The notes under the pieces were generated by a model. The model did no database searches. It was not told the DNA's origin and saw only the letters and a program-made list of their open reading frames with translations. 64,000 bases of DNA, taken from Flammulina velutipes. Taxonomy: Eukaryota; Basidiomycota; Agaricomycetes; Agaricales; Physalacriaceae. Each line of letters begins with the position of its first letter. The stretch's first letter is position 1. This document shows, piece by piece, positions 1 to 9,667 of the stretch. Position numbers and translations under genes: made by a program. The stretch is taken from NCBI GenBank assembly GCA_011800155.1, contig CM022374.1, positions 186,001 through 250,000 on the forward strand, in the 5' to 3' direction.

Positions 1-1504
1 CCAGTTAGATTAGACGCCGTTTTTCACTCCTGGATACCAGATACACGCGAAAATCAACTACATCTGTCCCAGGGAGATTTTCGAGGAGGAATATACAATC
101 GTAGCAGATCAAGCAGGTTCCTGACGATTACGCTGTGTAGATGACCGAAGACCACGATTAATTGGTGCGCTACTGGCACTGACTCGTGTGATTCTGTACG
201 TACCTACGTGGCTGTTCACGCGCCAGATGCTCATCAAGGCGCAGGACGTGCGTGCAGGACGTGCGTGCAGGACGTGCTTAATGAGCAATACTACATAGCT
301 AACACTTGCATAATGTTGGTACGAAGAACATGTTGCAAACCTCGCGTGGTTCGCGTGTGTAAGGAAAGACTTCTTAGTTCTTCGGAGTTCTTCCGAGTTG
401 GGTAATGTCTATAAGAAAGTATAGAACCAAAGAGATGGTAAGGAGTAATTATACCAAGTGTTAAGAAATCGAAGACAAGACCATTCAAACTTGAAGAGCC
501 TGGGAAAAAGAACGTTTCCATCAGAACAGTGTAAAGACGAAATCTCTCGTAGTATCTCCATTACCCAGGCCAGTCAAGCTTGCCCAAACCATTATAGCAA
601 CAATTACGCCAAGTCATATCGAAAAATACGCGCTGACAAATCCAGACAGTACCCCATCGAGTTATCGCTCCAATCCGGAACGTAGGATCAGCATAGTATT
701 GAATGCATCGTGCAATCTATGTCTTTCCAAGGGAGAACTTCATCGGAACATTTCCACTTCCGCGAGGAAGGCTTCTCGGGATGCTTATTCTCGTACAATT
801 TGACCTGAGTACATCAGAGACGGAGGTAGAAGTTAAAGAAATATAGAGAGAAGGATCAGAAGGGATCATCTAGCCACGAGGGTCAACCCAAGGTATATGT
901 ATTCTCGGGCTGGTTGAGCTGCTATTAGTATCAAATGATCAGACTTCTCTACCAAAAGGCTTGGAATCGAATGTCAAAGAGCGTAGAAGTACTGCAGTGA
1001 ACCGTTCAAGTCGGGCCCGGAGCAGATGCGCCCGAATTCTAAAATTGAGTGGTTAATCACATTTTCACGACGAAGCTGCGGCGTTGTTTCAAGGGTGGTG
1101 ATATGACGCTGGAGGTTAAGCACAGGCTTGGGAAGATACAATCTACATACCAAGATGCATTCATCCGTTTCTACCTCTTGAAATCAATTGAGTAAAGGAA
1201 GGCTGCGCATCGGAGCCTTATCGGCCACGTTTTATGACAGTAGAAACACGATTTGATATGTGAGGATGCTGGGTACTGCTGAGTAGGAGGACGGGGTGAC
1301 TGCGTGTGATTGAACGTGCGCCACGGATCAAGGTGACATGAATTAAGCGCTTGATATGAGCATGAAGTGAATTACTATGCGCACCGCGCCATTCTCAAAA
1401 AGGGTAACTTGTTGGACTGGTTGGATAGAAGCGCCCCACTCTATCGTCATGATGGGCTCTTCAGCTGCTTAAAGAATGAGCGCTAGAATCTTCAATAATA
1501 TATA
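1..1504. other. No gene recognised; short tandem repeat at 241-277
   Basis: Stops are frequent in all frames and no open stretch resembles a known family. The only structure I see is just under three tandem copies of a 13-base unit beginning gcaggacgtgcg at 241-277. Confidence 0.5.
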
Positions 1505-2017
1505 TTATTCAATCAAACGACTATCTCCCCCCTTCTCCCATTTCTTACCATGTGGAATGATATCTGTAACTCCCTCGATGAATCGGCAGCACCAAGCCTG
1601 GTTTACCACCGTCGTAAGCTCTTTTCCTTTTTGACCTGTCAAGTATTGCTCGTCTATGGTGCCCGACATTATCTCCTGAAACTGTGGAGCGGATTCGTCC
1701 TTCCATGAAATACAGGACCCGCACTTGGGACAAAATCCCCTCTTCCGCCCGGGTGTGGCGCAGTAAAAGGTGGGTTTGATATCAGACGTCCAAGTGACAT
1801 CCGACGGCGGGATATCGACGTAATGTAGCATGAGAGATCCTGACTGCTTCCGACAGTCTGTGCATTGGCAAGTATGGGACTACAGCAATTAAACAAAGGA
1901 CTGATCTTAGGCTCGATAAACCGTCCTTACCAGGGGAGGGTAATTTGATCCGGGTGGAAATGAAATCTCGTAACGGATAGCACCGCATAGACAGCCTCCT
2001 TGAATCGATTCAGCCAT
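1505..2017 (-). CDS. GFA/CENP-V domain protein (glutathione-dependent formaldehyde-activating family)
   Basis: Two exons, 1931-2017 and 1505-1879, separated by a 51-nt intron (gtaagg...ctgtag), give 153 residues. The zinc-binding pattern of the GFA fold is complete: GGCLCGAIRY near residue 8, TCQCTDCRKQSG near residue 32, and GFCPKCGSCISW in the middle. Family members bind zinc. Some bacterial relatives promote S-hydroxymethylglutathione formation from formaldehyde and glutathione, but many fungal members have no tested activity. The ATG at 2017 is chosen because it lies just before the first Cys motif and the reading frame is continuous across the intron. The next gene upstream on the same strand is a zinc dehydrogenase of formaldehyde-dehydrogenase type. 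The domain call is firm; the substrate is inference. Confidence 0.85.
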
Positions 2018-2379
2018 GAGTTATACGCCGATGTAACACGATGGTGGATACTGGATGGACGAATGAAATGAAGAGGCGGAGTGTGATCCTCGAGGGAATT
2101 GCCGGCGGCACGCAACTTGCCGAGGTAACACTAGCGCCACACGCAGTTTAAGCGTTGATGCCACACCGAAGTTATCATGGAATTGTTGAGAATACCGCGC
2201 AAATGACGTGTTTCACACATTTAGACGACTCGCATAATTCGGCCGAGGCTGGGGCAAATGGTCAATGGTGGCGCAACACATTATCGCATGTTGTCGTATG
2301 TCGCACTCCACTTACGCGTGTTGTACGACATTGTACATTGAATTTATATTATGGAGCTAAGACTTTACAACGAAACTGG

Positions 2380-3924
2380 TTACACTCGCGAAAGGATAGG
2401 TGTCTTCTCTGCCCTCGGAGCCGAAAACTTCGTCTCAATAAACACCTTGTGCATCCTATGCTTCGCATCCCTCTCGTCAAACGTGTGATACGCCTTCGCC
2501 GTATCCTCTATCTGAATCCTATGGCTCAACATGATCGTCGGATCCACCTCCCCTCGCTGAATCTGCGTCAAAAGTTCCTCCCAATACTTGTGCACGGGCG
2601 CCTGCCCGTTCCCAATGAGCCTTATCCCACGCTCCATCAGAGCGCCAATGTTCAAGTGATTAGTGAAACCAGTGTACACCGCGACGACTCCGCATCGACC
2701 AAACTGTCTTACCGAGAGGATCATCTCGTTAATAATTTCGGAAGTATCGGTTTCTGCTCCAAGACCTATCTCGAAGTAGTGTGCCCATCCCTACGTTTTC
2801 CATGAGCCAATTGAAACATCCATGTTTGTGAGGAGCAGGAACAAACCTTGGCATACTCTCCACCAGCACAGTCAATGGCGGCGTCAACACCACCCGGTAC
2901 GATGTTGTTTATCGCAGAAGCGACTGACTCGCCTTTCGGGAGTTGTCTGTAGTTGAGCACGTTAAGAGCCGGAATCTTGTTCAGTGCCCAGTCCAAGCGC
3001 CACTGGACACCGTCGACTAGTATGACTTGTTTTGCGCCCTTTTGAACGGCGAAGAAAGCTGCCATCAGCCCGATAGGTCCAGCGCCCCAGATAGCCACAG
3101 CGTCGCCCTTCTCGACGCCGGTGTCAACAACAGAATGGTATGAGGTACAAAGCACGTCGCTGAGGTAAAGACCTTTCTCGTCGGGTACATCATCCGGAAG
3201 GGGAAGAAGATTGACGTCTCCAAATGGCACACGAACGTACTCCGCTTGACCTCCTACCCAAGTAAATCAGCTTTGACGAACAGTTTGAAAAGCGACTGAC
3301 ACATACCTGCATACCCTCCCGTCAAATGGGAATATCCAAAGAAACCAGACGTGGCCTTCCCCCAGAGCTCGCGGGTCAACCCAGACGGGTTCGTTCGTTC
3401 GCACATGGATGAGATCTTTTGCTTGCACCATCTACAGTCCCCACATGCGATTTGGAAACTCGATACCACCCGCTGTCCGACCTTCAATCCACCATTTCTA
3501 CCCCGGCCCTTTGCACCTTCCCCTATAGATTCAACAACGCCACAAAACTCGTGCCCTAAAATATCTCCTGGCTTCATCTGCATGACCATCCCGTGAAGGA
3601 GGTGCAGGTCGCTTCCGCAAATCGTAGTCCCGGTCACTTTGATCACGACATCCCGCGGGTCGATGATCTTGGGTTTGAACGTCTCGACTGTGAGCGTGTG
3701 AGTGCAGAGAAAAGTCGAATCAGTAGCGGAAACTTACCCATTTCAACCTTGCCCTTCCCCTGCCATGTCAGTGCTAGCATTTTCTCGTCTCCGTCAGCGA
3801 ATTGCGCCGCATTCTGGGCAGGGTTCGATACATCTGCGGTGGTCGCCGACGTTCCGTGGCCAACTAGTTTCTCTGCAATGAATGAGGCTGTCTGCATTGT
3901 TCCAAACGATGCAAGTGCACGCAC
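2380..3924 (-). CDS. Zinc-dependent alcohol dehydrogenase, glutathione-independent formaldehyde dehydrogenase-like
   Basis: Four exons (3738-3924, 3307-3687, 2847-3253, 2380-2790) join in phase to about 461 residues. The N-terminal half is a GroES-like catalytic domain with the catalytic zinc motif TTICGSDLHLLHG, the GHEFCGVV segment and a structural zinc loop (CGDCRWCKQKISSMC). The second half is a Rossmann fold with the dinucleotide motif WGAGPIGLMAAFFA followed by an acidic residue at a strand end (ILVDG), which favours NAD. Length and layout match fungal medium-chain dehydrogenases annotated as glutathione-independent formaldehyde dehydrogenases, but the substrate cannot be read from sequence. 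It is followed 362 bp downstream on the same strand by the GFA-domain gene. The start at 3924 is the only in-frame ATG ahead of the domain in that exon; an upstream non-homologous exon cannot be excluded. Confidence 0.85.
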
Positions 3925-4899
3925 TATACGATTCTTTATAGGTCAGTTTTGAATAGCTCCAATCGAAGACATCTCATCCCAGACCCACAGCATGACATCA
4001 CGTATTACCATCCGCCTGTACGATGGAGGTCAGAATCGTGCCATCGTGTGAGTATTGGGTTATGGTTGGTGCGGTGCTAATTCGCTCAATCATTGCGCGT
4101 CATGAACGCGTCTTGGCTCCGCTAAATCGACTCACGTGATGGTGTTCAAAGACATCATGAAGGGTGGCGCCAAGACAGATAGCGATAGAATCGATAGCTC
4201 TACAGGCCTGATTTCATGCGACAATCAGTAGAAAGTAATTGACGGAGATCGATGTGGAGCGTTCGGAACTTAATGTGGCGCATGACTATTTGTGTCAGTC
4301 AGCATCGCCAATGTTTGTAAAAGATGATACTCACCGGCACTGTGCACAAAGACCTATCAGTAGTGATGTCTATGCCCCCGACCAGTTCGTCTTCCCCATA
4401 TCTTGCACTCCAATTCTGTTAATCAAAATCTATTTCGGCCTCGACACACGATTTCGCCTACTACTACGCCGCGAGAACGTTATTGGATCCAGAGGTATAG
4501 CGGTCGACGACCCTAATTCTGGTAATCGTTCCCGGTCTGCCTGATGGCATGAGCGCAGATGCAAGAATAGTCTGTACTCCATGAGTTACAATTCAAAGAT
4601 GACAGAAAGATAATGTACCTTGAACAAAGAGCGGAGCGCAATGCCTGAGTCGGGCTAGACGGCAGTCAGCGGGCATCAAGAAGATGATTCAAAAGGGCAC
4701 TTACCCTGCGAATAAATGGGTCAACGATGGTGGTCCAATCGTTGTCAATAACAAGTTCGCTATAGCAATAACTGCAATATATGGGCTTTAGCTTGTGTGT
4801 TGGTATAATACAAGTAAGGCGAACCTGCTACGGCTGAAGATGTGTCTCAGTCAGTGTCAAGCGTCAACAGGAGATATCGGATGACGAACCTGCGTAGAA

Positions 4900-6084
4900 T
4901 AGAAAACCTGCCAGCGCCGGACGTCAACGGGAGGCCATCATTCTGAGTAGCATGTGCTTACCATCCTGGAAAAGTGTTCTGAGGAAAGTTGATTCAAAAT
5001 CTGATAGCACACGTCCAAGTTCAGGCTCGAGATGAGTATTTCGTCGAGAACGGGACGTTTGTATGTATCGCCAACCGGCGAGGACAAAAATGACTATCGG
5101 CGGCGTTAGTTCCTTGTGTGTGGGAGAATAAACGGGTTGGTTGGCGTACTAGTCTCGAAGATCAAGTAGTAACAGTTCATGACAACCCACGTCCCTCGAC
5201 AGTAACTACCCCTGCAATGTACGTTGAAGCACCCATAGGAGAACGGAGGCGCTGCGTCCACTGAGACACCTTTAGCAGAGAGACGGAGAGCGAGATGATA
5301 TCGTACCAACGATCCATCTAAAGTGCATCCAGAATGATAGAAAGAGAGCGGCGATGGACGGAGAGAGTGACAACGCCCCTAGGGCGTACATCCAAAAGTT
5401 GGTTAGGTAGAGAGCGTAAGTTCGGAGAGCAAGGATCACTATCAGACGTTGAGAGATAGCAGATGTGATGGAATGGAGCGTACTCTGGATGACGGTGATG
5501 CATAGGATGTTGAAGGTGGCTGATAATACAAAATAGGTTTGACAGCTGATGGTTGGGATGGGCTTGAACAAGGAGCTCGTGACGAATGGGACTCACAACT
5601 ATGAGCGATGAGTGAGCATTAAGCGACGAGAGGGAGATTGGTGCATACAGGTATATTAGAGGGGCAAAGTGCCGCTATGGAAGCATCATCAGTGGATTCT
5701 GCTAGAACCGAATGAAAAGGCGTACAATACAGGTTGCAGGCAATTACTAGAGGGGGTATATAGCGATTCTGAGGAAGAATTAGAGGCTTCTCATGGGGCT
5801 AAATGGCAAGTAGACGCACCATAAGAAACAGAACTTTTCCTAATGACCATCTCCGCATCCACACCCATGTGAGCTCGTCTTCGAAAGTCAATAAGATATC
5901 GTACAACGACACCGTTAAGCTAGCGACTGCGCTTGGATCAGTGCGCCATTCAATTGAGTGCTAAGTGTACTAACCAAAGGCGTACTAAAACTTGTGTTAT
6001 TAATTTGCATCCGCGGGAGACAGGACAAGGACTTACTCGTGTCGCATTGTGATAGACTAGGGCCTCAATAGAATCGCCATCCAT
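4900..6084 (-). CDS. DUF6533-type multi-pass membrane protein (basidiomycete family), 3' end unresolved
   Basis: Exon 1 (6037-6084) and exon 2 (5820-5960) join in phase. Together they contain the family hallmark: SLYDILLTFEDELTWVWMRRWSLGK, the first helix followed by an acidic loop and a W-rich segment. Further exons are visible: one beginning NRYIP near 5768, one with CQTYFVLSATFNILCITVIQ and, after a 45-nt in-frame intron, ILALRTYALY (about 5270-5560), one ending LIFET (about 5150-5273), and IIFVLAGWRY...LFQDG (about 4962-5095). The LRTYALY box and the alternating hydrophobic segments are typical of basidiomycete seven-helix DUF6533 proteins, whose function is unknown. I could not resolve the junction before CQTYF or the last exons between about 4500 and 4960. 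The copy may be intact with unusual splicing, or partly decayed. Confidence 0.6.
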
Positions 6085-6397
6085 CCGCGGTATATGTCGA
6101 CTAGGTGCGTTGGTGGTGGTCGGAAGGAAGGGACGAAACAAATTGTACAAGGAGGTTTTGATTAATGACTGTCAAAAACCGGCCGGCATTTATCATCTGT
6201 CATTTCTAATCCCACTATTCCTTTGCAGTGACCGAATTAGCTCTACTTGCTTCGTTGTAACCAGCAGGTAAGAGAAATTGTTTATTTTGTGGCTTCTTTC
6301 GAGATGCACAAGTCAGGCCCCTGTATTGTGATTTGTGGTCATTGGCGCCCACAAGTACAAACAACATGCTTGACCCTAGACTGCAACAACCACCAGA

Positions 6398-7325
6398 ATG
6401 AATCCTGTCGCTGTCATGCCTAAAGACGCCACTTTGACTAGTGGCGTTATACGCCGACATGAATCGACGTCCTCTTCTCAAATCGCAGCTCGACAAAAGG
6501 TGAGTAAAGTCAAAATTACATGCTCCCAACATCCCCTACTAAAATCAAACTCTGTTTGCCAGAAGGCGAAGCTTTATCACTCGTCCCAGGAGATGTGGGA
6601 TGCTGTTCAAAGGGAATTCCAAGAACAGGAGCTAGTCGACTTTGCTGGAAGTTTCGTCGTCTCAAACGATCCCGTCATCCCGGACAAAGAGCGTGTACGG
6701 AACGTCGCCAACGACCTCTGGCGTCTATCTGGCTTCAAGTTTACGTACGCGATTTCCGTCCATCTTTTTCGAATGACCCCTGACGTGTCAAGCCAGCGTA
6801 CGAGACCACCCCGTCACCTCGGATGGTCATCGAACGCGTATGTGGTGCGCTCAAGATGCAAACAGACGACGCTGTCGTTCCAAAAATTCCATCTCATCCA
6901 GCAGCGCAAAGCAACGCTACCCATGTCAAAGCCATCTCCTAATATCTTCCCGGAACTTTGGGACGGAAATGCAGACCTCGGGCGAAACGGATAGGACAAA
7001 AAACCGACTGGTCACTATCCGGGCGTTCCATGCGTCTCGCCATCCTCCCTTTGGGGGAAGGATCAACCCAATGTTGATTCCAGATTCTCCCCCTACATCT
7101 TCGTCGGCACTCGACGCCCCTTCCCCATCACGACCGCCTAGTCCGAGTCCCGTTCCCTCGTACTCCGAACGAATGCTAGCCCATATTGTATCCATTCGCG
7201 AGTTTTGCGATACCGTGGAATGTGAGCTTCAGCTTGGAGCTACTGAGGATACAGAGGAATGGATAGTGAGGGCTTTGGATGACCTAAAGGCCCAAATTTG
7301 TGGCGCTAAGGTTCAGATTTCTTGA
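6398..7325 (+). CDS. FAR1/WRKY-like zinc-finger protein (tentative)
   Basis: Three exons (6398-6499, 6563-6744, 6797-7325) with canonical gt-ag introns of 63 and 52 nt keep phase and give 270 residues. The middle holds an alpha/beta segment (FVVSNDPVIPDKERVRNVAN), then FKF, a WCAQDANRRR stretch, a conserved-looking RYPCQSHLLIS and a strand ending in an HASRH pair (VTIRAFHASRHPPF). This Cys...Cys...His...His order resembles the FAR1/WRKY-GCM1 zinc-finger fold found in fungal proteins related to MULE transposases, so a DNA-binding or domesticated-transposase role is plausible. After a Pro/Ser-rich spacer (about residues 180-215) the C-terminus is a probable helix. No transposase catalytic domain is present. 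The family assignment rests on pattern resemblance only. Confidence 0.5.
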
Positions 7326-7492
7326 GGTATAATATTTTAGACGTGTAATTATTTCTTGCCTGACGCGCGGTATATAATGATCTACATTCATCATCTGGCG
7401 CCGTCACTGATAAGAAGTTCTTTCCAACTGGTTTGCCTGGAGCAAGATCATCAGTCAACGGAATGTATTTCCTTGAAGGCTGGGGGCTCACA

Positions 7493-8535
7493 TTAGGCCT
7501 GGAGCCGTGGCCAAAGAGGTAAATCAAAGTACGATGGAAGTTTTTCCCAAACATCATTATAATGAAAAATGTCCTTCGTCCTCCATGTCTCAGCGCATTC
7601 GCCACATATCAATCTGTCTTCGTCTGGATCATAATCGTGCGGAGGTCGACCGTAGAACACTAGCACTTTTCTGGCGTGTTTCACATGCGGCATCTCGTTC
7701 ACGAACAAACTCAGAGCAGTGGCAGCTTCGGCATACATGTCTTGAACAATGCCAAGCCGTCCCTCTCGACAAACTTCGTGCGAGCAGTCGTCGTAGGACA
7801 TCGAACGCACCCATTGATGAGCTAAGCTCACTGCCGCGGCACCCAAGGAGCTCCGCGCACAAACGATACGAGCGTCGTCCTCCCGCGAAAGTGCCGGCTC
7901 AAGCTTAACATAAACACGAGCGGGAATTTGACAAGCGAGGTAAAACGCGGTGGGCAGAAAGTCGGCTAGGTCATCCACGACGTTGCTCTCTCGTGCCATC
8001 CGGATCGCAAGAAGAGGATGGTTGTGGTGGTCGGATTCGGGAACGAGTGGGTGCACCATTCTGAGGGTATCGGGTCGTTTGGACGTACACGGGTAGATGA
8101 AGCGTAAATGCCGGACGACATTGGTGCGTAGCCGAGGGCAGAGGTACTTGTTCGCGAGGCGGAGGATGCTGGCCAGGCCAGAGAAGGGCATTTTAGTCTC
8201 CCCCGGGGTGAAATACCTGTGAAACAGTCAAGAGGCGGGATACCAATTGGTGGTGCAGACACGAACCCAGTAATATACAGAGAATACAGGAAATGTGTGA
8301 GATCTTCCGTACTATCTGTGAGCTCGAGCTCCTGAGCACCACTAGCATCCGGGCGTGCAAAGTTGTCCAAGTCGCTGAAGAACTCTGCGTTTAGTGCTAG
8401 GAAGCTGCGATGCACTTTGAAGCCTTTGCGGTTGGGTTGGGCGCTGACGAGGATGATATTTCCATCTTTCAGCCAGAGTTTTTCATCTTCGGTGTACGAG
8501 GAGAGACGAGCGCGTTTAGTAGGAGGCTCTGCCAT
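7493..8535 (-). CDS. BTB/POZ domain protein A
   Basis: Exon 1 (8261-8535) and exon 2 (7493-8216) join across a 44-nt intron to 332 residues. The N-terminal 100 residues form a BTB/POZ fold: a KLWLKDGNIILVSAQ strand pair, then GFKVHRSFLALNAEFFSDL, the usual position-dependent VHR...L..S..F motif. The rest is an all-alpha region with LRLANKYLCPRLR and an LPTAFYLACQ helix. It is a tandem paralogue of the next gene upstream, which is intronless at this position. Proteins of this type are abundant in agaricomycetes, and some BTB proteins act as substrate adaptors for CUL3 ligases. The exact donor (GT/gtctgc) is inferred from phase. The ATG at 8535 aligns with the paralogue's MAEP start. Confidence 0.75.
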
Positions 8536-8677
8536 GATGGGCGGAAGGAGAAAGGGCGAGGTCGCGAGGTTTGCCGGCGGCAACCTTGATTCCTTCTCAA
8601 CTTCTAAGTTCTAACTTAGCGTTAGAGCGAATGGGAAGGAATATGGCTCAAGGTTAAACATATTGACGTGTCATAAG

Positions 8678-9667
8678 CTATGGCCAACCTGGTAAGTCAA
8701 AGTAGCTCGGCAAAAGTTTCCATATTTTGTCGTACGCGTCCACCTCATCGTCTTTCCACTCATCAAAACATTGCTGGCACATCTCTCCTTCCTGAACTTC
8801 ATCCGCATCCGCTGGTCCGATTCCACTTTCAAAATCCTCATGAGGCATGGGAACCACGAAGAGATTGTACGCTGTTGGCGCTGAACGTTGATACATTTCT
8901 TGTAGAGTCTCCACACGCGTCTTCAAACAGTTCTCGTTGTCGCAATTGTCCCAATCTGCAGTGCTAATCCAACGATGAGCCACCGCGATGGCGACCCGGA
9001 GTAGAGCATTCTGGCCGCGTAGGACACGGTGTTGATCTTCAGGCGAAAGCGCAGGCTGCGGGATGTCCTTTGTTTCGGCGATAACTTGACAGGCTAGGTA
9101 GAATGCCGTTGGGAGGAAAGGAAAGATGATGTTATTTTCCCTAGCCATGCGGATAACGAAGAACGGATGGTTTTCGGAGCCAGGAGGGAAGAAGGAATCG
9201 AAGAAAGTCAGAGTATCGCAGTGCGGGGGTTTTGGGGTGCATGGATATATTTTCGAAAGGTGGGTCACGACGTTATCACGAATGGTTGGACATATGTATT
9301 TCTTTGCCAGTCGTAACATGTTGGATAATTTCGAAGGGTGGACTTTGGTGACGGTAGGGCAAAAGTACCTAGGCCGTACTAGGTCAGCAAGCGGACCGTC
9401 ATCTTTGACAGAAATATACCCAGAGATGTATAGAGCGTAAAGAAAATCCCTGAGCTCCTCTGCACTATCCGCAAGTTTCATTTCTGCAACATCTTGACCC
9501 ACGTCCTTGAAGAACTCTGTGTTGAGCGCCAGAAAGCCGCGATGGACACGGAAGCCAAAGGAGTTGGGTTCAGAGCTTAGTAGGATGATATTCCCATCTG
9601 AGAACCAAAGTTTTTCGTCCTTTGTGTAGCGCGAGTTTGTAATAGAGTCAGAAGGCTCTGCCATCAT
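8678..9667 (-). CDS. BTB/POZ domain protein B
   Basis: A single uninterrupted frame of 329 residues, closely similar along its length to the neighbouring gene downstream on the same strand. Recognisable segments are KLWFSDGNIILLSSEP, FGFRVHRGFLALNTEFF (BTB core), ADSAEELRDFLYALYISGY, MLRLAKKYICPTIRDNV and the C-terminal WKLLPSYFDLPGWP shared with paralogue A. The ATG at 9664 (MAEP) or 9667 (MMAEP) is the start. Its first 43 codons are repeated at 38,066-38,194 as part of a segmental duplication, and a more diverged fragment lies at 41,118-41,250. The function is unknown beyond a likely protein-protein adaptor role. Confidence 0.85.
   Translation of the reverse strand: MMAEPSDSITNSRYTKDEKLWFSDGNIILLSSEPNSFGFRVHRGFLALNTEFFKDVGQDVAEMKLADSAEELRDFLYALYISGYISVKDDGPLADLVRPRYFCPTVTKVHPSKLSNMLRLAKKYICPTIRDNVVTHLSKIYPCTPKPPHCDTLTFFDSFFPPGSENHPFFVIRMARENNIIFPFLPTAFYLACQVIAETKDIPQPALSPEDQHRVLRGQNALLRVAIAVAHRWISTADWDNCDNENCLKTRVETLQEMYQRSAPTAYNLFVVPMPHEDFESGIGPADADEVQEGEMCQQCFDEWKDDEVDAYDKIWKLLPSYFDLPGWP

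Noticed and set aside
2155..2805. 216-codon plus-strand ORF
   Set aside because: Mostly antisense to the last exon of the zinc dehydrogenase, with no family resemblance.
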